From the NCBI GenBank assembly GCA_964411505.1, contig CAYPLH010000059.1:1-23775 (forward strand): a stretch of DNA of 23,775 nt, read 5' to 3'. Numbering within the stretch: the first letter of the stretch is position 1; each line of letters opens with the position of its first letter. This DNA is from CAYPLH01 sp964411505. Its GTDB lineage: Bacteria; Bacillota; Clostridia; CAYPLH01; DUMO01. The translations under genes were made by a program, and so were the position numbers. The notes beneath the pieces were generated by a model that did no database searches, had not been told where the DNA came from, and saw only the letters and a list, made by a program, of their open reading frames with translations. Of this stretch, positions 1 through 6,997 are shown piece after piece.

Positions 1-1
1 T

Positions 2-97
2 GTTAAGGGTATGATGAAAAACAAGCATTTATCTAAAGCAATTGCACAACAAGGTGTATATGAATTTAAGCTGATGATGCAGTACAAGTGTGCGTAG
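2..97 (+). pseudogene. TnpB (IS200/IS605 family) remnant, cut by the window edge
   Basis: About 31 codons are open from the window edge to a TAG at 95-97. They read VKGMMKNKHLSKAIAQQG followed by VYEFKLMMQYKC. This is the segment of TnpB (the RNA-guided nuclease of IS200/IS605 elements) that precedes the zinc finger. In intact TnpB the YKC is followed by the finger and the last RuvC motif; here the frame ends at once and RhuM-type codons begin within the same bases. The remnant is therefore truncated at its 3' side, and upstream sequence is not visible. Family assignment is from the motif pattern only. Confidence 0.6.
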
Positions 98-497
98 TTC
101 TGCTGCCGAGTATCTTACTTTTATTGCCTCAGCTGGAGAAAGCGAGGATAGTTTAAAAATTAGATATGAAGATGAAAATATATGGCTTACACAAAAACTT
201 ATGGCTACTTTATATGATGTGGAAACACATACAATTAACTATCACATCAAAAAAAATTTTGCTGATTCAGAATTAGAGGAGAGTTCAGTTATTCGAAAAT
301 TTCGAATAACTGCCCATGATGGCAAAAACTACAACACCAATCATTATAACTTGCAGATGGTTATTGCTGTTGGTTTCAAGGTGAATTCTGAAAGAGCAGT
401 TCAGTTTAGAAAATGGGTTAATCAAATAGCCAAAGATTATACCATTAAAGGCTGGGTTATGGATGATGAGCGATTTAATATGGTACAATCATTGTAA
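90..497 (+). pseudogene. RhuM-family protein, C-terminally truncated
   Basis: The 135-residue product matches the N-terminal third of RhuM proteins: SSAAEYLTFIAS lead-in, an IRYEDENIWLTQKLMATLYDV helix-turn-helix-like block at about residues 24-44, then SSVIRKFRITAHDGKNY and YNLQMVIAVGF, ending FRKWVNQIAKDYTIKGWVMDDERF. RhuM proteins are normally about 300 or more residues and continue with a helical C-terminal part, which is missing; the frame closes eight residues after the last family-like block. The GTG at 90 is the first codon resembling the family, but it lies inside the TnpB remnant and has no clear ribosome binding site, so the true N-terminus was probably lost too. RhuM was named as a Salmonella virulence-associated protein; its biochemical role is not established. 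Most likely non-functional debris. Confidence 0.68.
286..312. repeat. 27-bp perfect inverted repeat inside the RhuM remnant
   Basis: Two 13-bp arms, CAGTTATTCGAAA and its exact complement, flank a single central A at 299. The repeat lies in codons for the family-conserved SVIRKFRIT block, so part of the symmetry may come from the protein sequence. It could fold as a hairpin in RNA or act as a dyad-symmetric protein site. Confidence 0.8.
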
Positions 498-539
498 ATA
501 TAAACGTTGGTTAAAAGTATATCGTGGAGAAGAACTGCT

Positions 540-584
540 ATGGATAAAGGAAATAGAATTCAGTTATTTGAAAATAAGTTTTAG
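540..584 (+). pseudogene. Start of a BRO/antirepressor-type gene (14 codons left)
   Basis: A GGAG-like ribosome binding site at about 525 precedes an ATG and the codons MDKGNRIQLFENKF, closed by TAG at 582-584. The phrase NRIQLFENK with this spacing is the usual beginning of phage-type BRO-N antirepressors, which continue with an IRTxWD block that is absent. I infer a remnant joined directly to the KilA-N fragment. The piece is too short for a firm call. Confidence 0.35.
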
Positions 585-586
585 GA

Positions 587-1252
587 TTGTGGGAAAGTCT
601 ACATAATCCAGATTTTAAACCCGTCGAATTCGACGGGTTTAGAAAAGAAGCTGGACTTAATGCATTTACGATGTCTCCTTCAAAATGGACAAGGTCAGTA
701 AATGCAATTGGTATTGTTACAAAAGCAGAGAGATATGGTGGAACATTTGCACATTCTGATATTGCTTTTGAATTTGCTTCCTGGATATCTGCAGAATTTA
801 AACTTTACATAATTAAAGACTATAAAAGATTGAAAAATGATGAAAGTAGTAAACTTTCTCTAAACTGGAATTTTAACCGTGAGATTTCTAAGTTGAATTA
901 TAGAATTCATACGGACGCTATTAAGGAAAATTTAATTCCACCAGAGTTGACATCCTATCAAATTTCTTGAACTTACGCCAGTGAAGCAGATGTTCTTAAT
1001 GTTGCACTTTTTGGAATAACGGCTAAACAATGGAGAGATAAACATCCTGATAAAAAAGGAAATGTTAGAGATTATGCAACCTTAAATCAATTATTAGTTT
1101 TAGCTAACATGGAAAGCTATAATGCAGTATTGATTCAACAAGGGGAAGCACAATCAGAAAGACTTCAACTTTTGAATAAATTTGCAGTTCGCCAGTTAGA
1201 GGCAATAGAGAAAATTAATACAGACACTATTAAGAGACTTGAAGAAAAATAA
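587..1252 (+). pseudogene. KilA-N domain protein, no N-terminus and an in-frame stop
   Basis: The first open part (587-970) starts at LWESLHNPDFKPVEFDGF, already inside the KilA-N domain, and includes the KilA-N core RYGGTFAHSDIAFEFASWIS, then EFKLYIIKDYKRLK and an NREISKLNYRIHTDAIKENL linker. A TGA at 968-970 interrupts it. Exactly the same frame then continues for 93 codons (TYASEADVLNVALFGITAKQW, later NVRDYATLNQLLVLANMESY) to a TAA at 1250-1252. Both halves are consecutive parts of one phage-type protein, so the gene is broken by a nonsense codon as well as missing its first ~40 residues. KilA-N proteins are DNA-binding regulators of phages and large DNA viruses. Confidence 0.75.
616..641. 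repeat. 26-bp perfect palindrome inside the KilA-N remnant
   Basis: The arms TAAACCCGTCGAA and TTCGACGGGTTTA abut with no spacer. It covers codons for FKPVEFDGF of the KilA-N pseudogene. It is the second long perfect dyad within 330 bp, the other being at 286-312. Confidence 0.85.
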
Positions 1253-1306
1253 ATAGCACTTATCGGGATATATATTTATTTTTATCTGCTTGGGAGGAGA
1301 GATAAA

Positions 1307-1762
1307 ATGCATTTAGGTTCAATTTATTTAATTGTAAATGATTTTAATAAGTCAATTAAGTTTTATGAAAAGTTACTTCAGATCCCTGTTACTAGGAGAA
1401 ATATGGATAGGTTTGCTATGTTTGATTTTGAAGGGAAATGTATAGCCCTTATGAATGCTCACTTCGATTCAAACAATCCTGATTTAGTTATACACAAGGG
1501 TGTTTATTCGGAGTATTTTGATGATTTAAAATCAATTGCTAGTGCTCCAAATACACGTAAGTTTGTTCTGAATTTTTGGGATGAGGATTTGCGAAAGGAA
1601 TATGAACGTGTTAAATGCTTAAAAACTATTGAAAATCTAACAAAGGTTAAATATGTTTGTAATGTAATGCCATATTATTATTTTCAATTAACAGACCCTG
1701 ATGGAAATATTATAGAGATTACTGGTGATTATATTCCCGAGGAAGGTGAATTTGATGAATGA
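1307..1762 (+). CDS. VOC (glyoxalase/bleomycin-resistance) superfamily protein
   Basis: This 151-residue protein has the signature of a vicinal oxygen chelate fold: an N-terminal MHLGSIYLIVNDFNKSIKFYEKLL module and a C-terminal YYYFQLTDPDGNIIEITGDY module, the two beta-alpha-beta-beta-beta halves of one domain. Such proteins bind a divalent metal and act as lyases, dioxygenases or drug-binding resistance proteins. His2 and the C-terminal Glu of NIIEI are candidate metal ligands. The substrate cannot be read from sequence. A GGGAGGAG ribosome binding site lies 8 nt before the ATG. The stop overlaps the ATG of the following DNA repair gene, so the two are translationally coupled. Confidence 0.75.
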   Translation: MHLGSIYLIVNDFNKSIKFYEKLLQIPVTRRNMDRFAMFDFEGKCIALMNAHFDSNNPDLVIHKGVYSEYFDDLKSIASAPNTRKFVLNFWDEDLRKEYERVKCLKTIENLTKVKYVCNVMPYYYFQLTDPDGNIIEITGDYIPEEGEFDE

Positions 1763-2426
1763 TGTTGTTAAGATAGCTAATGAAGAAATTAAAAAATTAA
1801 ACTTTACAGCTAATGGAGAACATCTTAAAACAGGAGAAATTCGTAAACTATCAGCTAAGTTATATCGAAGTATAGAAGACAAATCGAAAGGTACTGTGTT
1901 TACAATATGCGAATCACTCCTTGAACAGCGCAATTGGCCTATGGGAGTAATAGCCTTTGATTTTGCTTATAGGGCAAGAAAACAGTATGATAAAAATACA
2001 TTTTCAATTTTTGAAAGTTGGCTTATTAAGTATGTTAGAGGATGGGGAGACTGTGATGACTTTTGCACCCATGCCTTTGGTGAACTTATCATGCAAAATA
2101 CTGGTCTTGTGCATAAGATTATTCCATGGACGGAGCGTAATGAATTTTGGATACGCCGTGCGTCGGCTGTAGTTCTAATTCCTTCAATTTACAATGATAA
2201 ATATAAAGAGACAAACCCAACATTAATTTCAGATTTGTTGATGAACGACCGAGAAGATCTTGTTCGTAAAGGGTACGGTTGGATGTTAAAGGTGTTTTCT
2301 ACAAAAGAGCCCCAACTTGTATATGATTATCTAGTAAAATATAAGGATGTTATGCCTCGTGTAGCATTTCGTTATGCACTTGAAAAAATGGATCAAGGAA
2401 GAAAAGTAGAATTGATGAGATTATAA
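1755..2426 (+). CDS. AlkD-like DNA alkylation repair protein
   Basis: The product is 223 residues, all-helical and HEAT-repeat-like, matching the DNA alkylation repair enzyme family (Pfam DNA_alkylation, AlkC/AlkD). These glycosylases remove N3- and N7-alkylated purines without flipping the base out. Trp97 and Asp101 in VRGWGDCDDFCTHAFG have the spacing of the AlkD residues Trp109 and Asp113, and Arg134/Arg135 in EFWIRRASAVV fit the active-site arginine. I chose the ATG at 1755, which overlaps the stop of the VOC gene, over the upstream TTG at 1725, because family members start near MNDVVKIANEE. Pairing with a VOC protein suggests a small stress or detoxification operon, but that is inference. 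Confidence 0.8.
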   Translation: MNDVVKIANEEIKKLNFTANGEHLKTGEIRKLSAKLYRSIEDKSKGTVFTICESLLEQRNWPMGVIAFDFAYRARKQYDKNTFSIFESWLIKYVRGWGDCDDFCTHAFGELIMQNTGLVHKIIPWTERNEFWIRRASAVVLIPSIYNDKYKETNPTLISDLLMNDREDLVRKGYGWMLKVFSTKEPQLVYDYLVKYKDVMPRVAFRYALEKMDQGRKVELMRL

Positions 2427-2489
2427 GCAAAATATGATGCCAATGGATTCCAGTTTATTATGAATATGAAAAGTTGTTAAAAATATAAC

Positions 2490-2735
2490 TCTCCCATCAA
2501 GGGAGTAATGTCTTCCGACGACATCTTTATTGTCATCTCAAGGCACGTTGAGACGGTTGTATTGATAAGCGTGTCCAGCAAAGCTGGCAAATGCTAATAG
2601 GTGAAAGTCCTGTAGTGGTAAAGGTAGGGCAACCACTTAGTCAGTAACCAGCGTATCGCCTGAGGTTATATATCGGTGCAATCTGGAGTATTTAGGAAAA
2701 CTGTGTAAACTAATATCCGAAAAATACAACAGAGA
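2490..2735 (+). ncRNA. 5' (domain I-like) fragment of a group II intron
   Basis: No gene lies between 2427 and 2792. The stretch is rich in short helices: CTCCC/GGGAG (2491-2505), a CTCAA/TTGAG pair, CCAGC/GCTGG, and an AGG-TGAAAGT-CCT element near 2620 followed by AGTGGT/ACCACT. The order of short phrases (AAGCGTGTCCAGC, AATAGGTGAAAGTCCTG, AGCGTATCGCCTGAGG, GGTGCAATCTGGAG, AAATACAACAGAGAATT) is that of domain I of clostridial group II introns. No reverse transcriptase or domain V/VI follows, so it would be a dead 5' fragment. The call is from recalled sequence pattern, without a covariance search; the boundaries are approximate. Confidence 0.5.
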
Positions 2736-2792
2736 ATTTGTATGGTGCGAAGAAAGAGATTCTGAAAATTATCTTTTTGATATTAACTAGTT

Positions 2793-2966
2793 ATGGTAAA
2801 ATTAAAGTCAAAGCGAGAGATTTTTGTTTCAGAGGCAGATTTTCAGCTGGAACTTGCATGGATAATAAAAAAGCAATATCAGGACGCACTGGTACGTTTA
2901 GAATTCTGCAAAGTGGATGGCACCAATACAGGGAGATTTGTCTATTTGGTTAATAAGATAGATTAA
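2793..2966 (+). CDS. Short hypothetical protein, probable N-terminal fragment
   Basis: Fifty-seven codons start at an ATG and read MVKLKSKREIFVSEADFQLE followed by LAWIIKKQYQDALVRLEF and a divergent tail. The EADFQ-x-x-LAW-x-I pattern followed by VRLE resembles the beginning of uncharacterised proteins in phage or restriction contexts, where an acidic nuclease-like core normally follows. Here the frame ends soon after. No good ribosome binding site precedes it, and it sits between an intron fragment and a TIGR04076 gene, so I suspect a truncated remnant. I do not recognise a function. Confidence 0.3.
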   Translation: MVKLKSKREIFVSEADFQLELAWIIKKQYQDALVRLEFCKVDGTNTGRFVYLVNKID

Positions 2967-2987
2967 GCGGAATTGGGAGAAATTAGT

Positions 2988-3302
2988 ATGCAAAAAGTTA
3001 AAATAACGGTGATGAAACAAACGGTTTATCAAGACTTAATAGATAAATATGAAAACCCCATACAGCATGCTTGTAATATGAAGATTGGGCAAGTTTTTAT
3101 TGCTAATGGGTGGGAAAAGCCAAAAGGAATGTGCGCCAGTGCATGGGAGAGTATGTCTGCCTTTGTAATGACACTTGCTCACGGTGGTGAAGATTTTTAT
3201 AACGGCTGGATGAAAAATAAGAAGTCGGCAATGATTTCATGTAATGACGGTTTCCGTCCAGTGAGCTTTTTGATTGAGACGCTGGCTGAAGATGCAGAGT
3301 AA
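2988..3302 (+). CDS. TIGR04076 family protein
   Basis: This protein of 104 residues is a full-length match in layout to the TIGR04076 family. It begins MQKVKITVMKQTVYQDLIDKY, has a GQVFI-x-NGW-x-KPKGMCASAW core and ends SAMISCNDGFRPVSFLIETL. The family is small, widespread in anaerobes and without a known biochemical activity. Family members usually have a Cys-Pro pair in the GPC segment before the core; here the corresponding stretch reads QHACNM, with a Cys but no Pro. The ATG at 2988 is preceded by GGGAGA at the right spacing, so I prefer it to the TTG at 2973. Confidence 0.72.
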   Translation: MQKVKITVMKQTVYQDLIDKYENPIQHACNMKIGQVFIANGWEKPKGMCASAWESMSAFVMTLAHGGEDFYNGWMKNKKSAMISCNDGFRPVSFLIETLAEDAE

Positions 3303-3344
3303 GAAATAATATGAATTTGTAAAATAGAGTTGGAGATGAAAAAT

Positions 3345-3509
3345 ATGGCTTTTGATTATAAGAAAGAATACAAAGACTTTTATCAGCCAAAGAATAAACC
3401 TGAGATAATCGCAATTCCAAAGATGAAATTTATTGCAGTAAACGGAAAAGGGAATCCGAATGATGCTAATGGTGAATATAGTAAGTCTATAACGCTTATA
3501 TTTCACTAA
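3345..3509 (+). pseudogene. GyrI-like small-molecule-binding protein, N-terminal stub
   Basis: The 54 codons read MAFDYKKEYKDFYQPKNKPE, then an IIAIPKMKFIAVNGKGNPND block and GEYSKSITLIFH before a TAA. This is the N-terminus of clostridial GyrI-like proteins, which are normally about 200 residues and continue with LLYGIAF and the rest of the barrel. The frame is lost at exactly that point. A GGAG lies 9 nt before the ATG at 3345, which decides the start over the ATG at 3336. The stretch 3510-3636 holds no gene except a promoter-like element. Confidence 0.6.
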
Positions 3510-3552
3510 CGGACGGTAAGTTGTAAAGTCTATGATGGGGTAGAGGTTATTA

Positions 3553-3581
3553 TTGCCATAGGTTCAACAATATGATAATAT
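3553..3581 (+). promoter_or_regulatory. Candidate promoter of the restriction-modification gene
   Basis: TTGCCA and TAATAT are separated by 17 bp, followed 55 bp later by the GGAGGAG ribosome binding site and ATG of the restriction gene. A short CGAAC/GTTCG stem lies between them. Predicted from consensus only. Confidence 0.4.
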
Positions 3582-3636
3582 ATGCATAGGCATACGAACG
3601 GAGGTTCGGATACAGTGATGGCATGGAGGAGATAAA

Positions 3637-6486
3637 ATGTCTGAACGAGATTTACTTTTAAATAGTATAAAAAACAAACAACTTATAGGAATACTAAACT
3701 CAAATGAATATTATCAATTATTAAAAATTATGTGTAATGAGATTATCTCTAAAGCAAGAATTGCTCCTAACGAAGCTACTATTGAAAATAACTTTGATAC
3801 AAACATAGCAATTTTATTTAATAGATTATTTGAACAATTGGGATTAGCTTATTCCCCCATTAAAGAGGATGCAGTTAATACAAAAAGGGCATTATCAAAA
3901 GGGCGGGCAGATACGTCTATAGGGGCATTGATTATTGAATACAAGCATCATTCTAAATTGAAAAGTACATTGGATAAAGAAAGTGCTATCAAGCAAACTA
4001 GCGACTATCTTGATGGATTTAATCTAACAGATATTAGTAAATCTATTGGTTTTATCACCGATGGATTAACAGGATGCTTTTTAATATATGATAATGGAAA
4101 GATAAGAAAAGAGGCTTTTGAAGAATTAAATATAAGACAATTAGATAGACTGATTAAATACATAATTGGACTTGGGCAAAAAGCAATTACATCATCAAAT
4201 TTAGTTAAAGATTTTTGCTTAAGTAATCATGGTGAGATTCCGTTAAGCAAAAGATTAAGTATGGAATTATATAATATCCTTCTAACAAATAGTAGCGATA
4301 AGACAAAAATGCTGGTTGATGAATGGGAGACCCTATTTAAATTATCACATGATGATCAATCCCAACAAGTTGCGATAATTAATAGAAGAGAGGCATTATC
4401 TGAGTTTTTTAGTGATCCCTTAGAATCTTCTAGGGAACAATACCTTGCATTATTTGCAATTCAGACTTCCTATGCCATCTTGGTAAAGACTATTGCTTTT
4501 AAAGTGGTAAGTCATATAAGGTATGGTCGGGATTTATTAAATTTGGAGATGATTTCTGAATATAATTCCTCTGCCCTGAAAACAGTTTTTCAAAATTTGG
4601 AAGCAGGTTCTATTTTCAGGCAATATGGAATTATTAATTTATTGGAAGGTGACTTTTTCTCTTGGTATTCAGCTGATAACCAATGGACTGGCGAATTATA
4701 TAAAATTCTTAAGGAAATATTACATCTTTTATTAAAATACAGTAGTATTGATATTTTTGATGACCAAAATAAAGCACAAGATTTTTTTAAAGACTTATAT
4801 ATTACTTTAATGCCAGATGAAGTTCGACATTCTCTAGGGGAATATTATACAAAACATTGGCTTGCAGAAAAAGTGATAAAAGATTGTTTAGAGGAGATTG
4901 ATAATAAAAGATGGAGAGGAATAGATCCATGTTGTGGCTCAGGAACATTTATTACCATATTTATAGATATGATTAAAAATGATTTAGCCCACGAACATGA
5001 TAAAAGACTAATTCTTAATGAAATTTTAACGAGAGTTGTTGGAATTGATTTAAATCCAGTAACAGTGTTAACCGCAAGAGTTAATTATTTTATGAATATT
5101 GCGAGCTTGATTACTGATGAAAAGTCAATAGAAATACCTATTTACTTAGGTGATACAGCACTTGTTCCTCAAAAGACAAAAATAGATGGTGTTAGCTGCT
5201 GGAATTATAAAATTAATACACAAATACACCCAATTAATATTAATATTCCATGCAGTGCAACAGAGAACCTAATAAATTTTTCAAATGTAATGACGGAAAT
5301 AGAAGTAGATATTAAAAATTTATCTGAAAGAAATATTGCACAAAAGATTCTCAATTTAATCAGTAGTGAAGAAAAAACAGATAAAATTATTAGTGTGATA
5401 AATGACTTTGCAGAGCAGTTAGTATATTTGGAGAGGAACGGATGGAATGGTATTTGGTCACGAATTATCACGAATTATCTTTCAACTGCAAGTATAGGGA
5501 AATTTGATGTTGTAGCAGGGAACCCTCCTTGGGTTGATTGGAAGAATCTCCCTTCAAACTATAGAGAGAAAATTAAAGATATTTGTATATCTAGAAAATT
5601 ATTTTCAGGTGATGGATTAACCGGTGGGATAAATTTGAATATTGTAGGACGTGAGGGAGTTGAGGTATATCCACAGGAATTACTAATATTTACTGTAGAA
5701 AAGAATATGCCAAGCACTCAAGATTTAATAACCGTTATTAATATTCAGAATCCAAAATCAAAATTTAAAGTAGCACAACAAATGCAATTTTTAGAGAAAA
5801 AATATTTGTATCCTCTAGTGAAGGGAATCGATATAAAAAGATTTAAGTTGGAGAAAACAGACATGGTAGTTCCTTTTCCTTATGATAAAGATTACAGTGA
5901 TAGGGTGGCACTTCCAATAGAAAGTATACAGATGGAATCTCCGAAACTTGCTAGGTTTTTACTAGATAATAAATCAATTTTACAAGCTCAAAATAAATAT
6001 AGTGATAAAATCATCAATAATCAGAAATCTACATTTTATTCTTTGGCTAGAGTAGGAGCATATACATTTGCTGATTATTTTGTGGCATATAGGGATAACT
6101 CCCAATGGGGTGCTTGTGTAGTATCCAAGCTAGAAACCCCTTGGGGCGAGTTAAAACGACCTGTTTTCCAAAATCACGCACCATATATCAGTCAGGATAA
6201 TGAAGGTTATTTTATTACTGAAGACGAAGCACATTATATTTGTGCAATTATTAACGCCCCAGTTACAAACGATTATATTATTCAATCATCGGATTCAAGA
6301 TCATTCCCAATAAGACCAAGAATAAATATACCCAAATATGCTCAGAGTAATAAAATTCATAATAATTTGTCTGAGCTTTCAAAGAAAGCACATTTATTAA
6401 TGGAGACAGGGAATGAAGTTCCAATAGAAATTGATAATCAACTTGATAATTTGTATTTGGAATTAATGGAATTTATTAATAAATAA
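3637..6486 (+). CDS. Type IIG-like restriction endonuclease / adenine-N6 DNA methyltransferase
   Basis: A single 949-residue chain combines nuclease and methylase. Near the N-terminus, Asp92 with Glu101 and Lys103 in GRADTSIGALIIEYKHHS form a D-x(8)-E-x-K restriction-fold site. A helical connector follows. The methylase has GEYYTKHWLA (401-410, motif X region), the SAM-binding DPCCGSGTF (430-438), GIDLNP (469-474) and the catalytic NPPW (629-632) of N6-adenine enzymes. The C-terminal part, about 680-949, would hold target recognition. Such proteins cut and methylate DNA without separate subunits, protecting against phage. No separate specificity or restriction gene is nearby. Oddities: the sequence jumps at about residues 668-671 from GGINLNI to VGREGVEVYPQEL, where relatives have a long segment; and eighteen in-frame codons follow the stop. 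The start is fixed by GGAGGAG just upstream. Confidence 0.85.
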   Translation: MSERDLLLNSIKNKQLIGILNSNEYYQLLKIMCNEIISKARIAPNEATIENNFDTNIAILFNRLFEQLGLAYSPIKEDAVNTKRALSKGRADTSIGALIIEYKHHSKLKSTLDKESAIKQTSDYLDGFNLTDISKSIGFITDGLTGCFLIYDNGKIRKEAFEELNIRQLDRLIKYIIGLGQKAITSSNLVKDFCLSNHGEIPLSKRLSMELYNILLTNSSDKTKMLVDEWETLFKLSHDDQSQQVAIINRREALSEFFSDPLESSREQYLALFAIQTSYAILVKTIAFKVVSHIRYGRDLLNLEMISEYNSSALKTVFQNLEAGSIFRQYGIINLLEGDFFSWYSADNQWTGELYKILKEILHLLLKYSSIDIFDDQNKAQDFFKDLYITLMPDEVRHSLGEYYTKHWLAEKVIKDCLEEIDNKRWRGIDPCCGSGTFITIFIDMIKNDLAHEHDKRLILNEILTRVVGIDLNPVTVLTARVNYFMNIASLITDEKSIEIPIYLGDTALVPQKTKIDGVSCWNYKINTQIHPININIPCSATENLINFSNVMTEIEVDIKNLSERNIAQKILNLISSEEKTDKIISVINDFAEQLVYLERNGWNGIWSRIITNYLSTASIGKFDVVAGNPPWVDWKNLPSNYREKIKDICISRKLFSGDGLTGGINLNIVGREGVEVYPQELLIFTVEKNMPSTQDLITVINIQNPKSKFKVAQQMQFLEKKYLYPLVKGIDIKRFKLEKTDMVVPFPYDKDYSDRVALPIESIQMESPKLARFLLDNKSILQAQNKYSDKIINNQKSTFYSLARVGAYTFADYFVAYRDNSQWGACVVSKLETPWGELKRPVFQNHAPYISQDNEGYFITEDEAHYICAIINAPVTNDYIIQSSDSRSFPIRPRINIPKYAQSNKIHNNLSELSKKAHLLMETGNEVPIEIDNQLDNLYLELMEFINK

Positions 6487-6516
6487 ATTAATGAGGCTAC
6501 CGGTTTTGATTTATCA

Positions 6517-6544
6517 TTGACTAAATTAAAAGAAATGATATAAT
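6517..6544 (+). promoter_or_regulatory. Promoter of the ArsR-ABC cassette
   Basis: TTGACT and TATAAT are separated by 16 bp, a near-consensus vegetative promoter ending 42 bp before the ArsR start. It overlaps the eighteen codons that remain open after the restriction gene's stop. Confidence 0.65.
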
Positions 6545-6567
6545 TAATTTAGCAATTGTTAAATTAA
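6544..6567. promoter_or_regulatory. 24-bp palindromic operator, probable ArsR binding site
   Basis: TTAATTTA and TAAATTAA flank a CAATTG centre; only one symmetric position pair (6552/6559) breaks the dyad. It begins at the last base of the -10 box, covering the expected transcription start, the classic place for autorepression by an ArsR-type repressor. Binding by the adjacent regulator is inferred from position. Confidence 0.6.
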
Positions 6568-6586
6568 ACGAAAGGAAGTATGTTTG

Positions 6587-6997
6587 ATGGATCTGACGTT
6601 AATGCTTAAGGCTATTGCTGATGAAACTAGGATGAAGATACTATCGCTATTGCTTCGGCGCAATTACTGTGTCCGGGCGTTGGCAAGAAAGCTGGGACTT
6701 TCCGAGGGCGCGGTTTCACAGCATTTAAAGGTATTACGGGATGCCGGACTTCTGACTGGAGAAAAAAAGGGCTATTTTATGCATTATGATGTCAATCGAG
6801 ATGTCCTTCATACTCTTGCTGCCAAGATTGAGGCTTTAGCCTGCGTGGAGCGGGAGGCATGCACGCCTGAAGTAGGAGAGTGTTCTTCACCGGAGCAGGA
6901 ACGTTGCCATGTGAAAAAACAGAATTGCAAGGAGGAAGTCAAAGAGTTCTACCATGGCAAAGATTTTGTGAAGGGGGAATGCAGCCATGAGCACTAG
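6587..6997 (+). CDS. ArsR-family winged-helix regulator with Cys-rich tail
   Basis: The 136-residue product is a winged-helix repressor: IADETRMKILSLLL is helices 1-2, LARKLGLSEGAVSQHLKVLRDAGL the recognition helix region (about 32-55), and EKKGYFMHYDVN the wing. After about residue 82 comes an extra tail with Cys86, 92, 99, 107, 114 and 132 and a terminal HEH, which could bind metal or sense thiol chemistry; canonical ArsR proteins stop near 100-120 residues. The ATG at 6587 with GGAAG 8 nt upstream is preferred to the TTG at 6584. It overlaps the ABC ATPase gene by 11 nt, so it most likely controls the exporter through the palindrome at 6544-6567. Confidence 0.82.
   Translation: MDLTLMLKAIADETRMKILSLLLRRNYCVRALARKLGLSEGAVSQHLKVLRDAGLLTGEKKGYFMHYDVNRDVLHTLAAKIEALACVEREACTPEVGECSSPEQERCHVKKQNCKEEVKEFYHGKDFVKGECSHEH

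Noticed and set aside
968..970. TGA as a selenocysteine codon in the KilA-N gene
   Set aside because: KilA-N proteins are not selenoproteins, no SECIS-like hairpin directly follows, and the gene already lacks its N-terminus.
2742..2750. GTGCGAAGA as a second group II intron 5' end
   Set aside because: The bases match an intron start, but no domain I sequence follows; probably chance.
2738..2953. 71-codon + strand ORF after the intron fragment
   Set aside because: The overlapping frame at 2793-2966 has more protein-like sequence (EADFQLELAW); this one has no family features.
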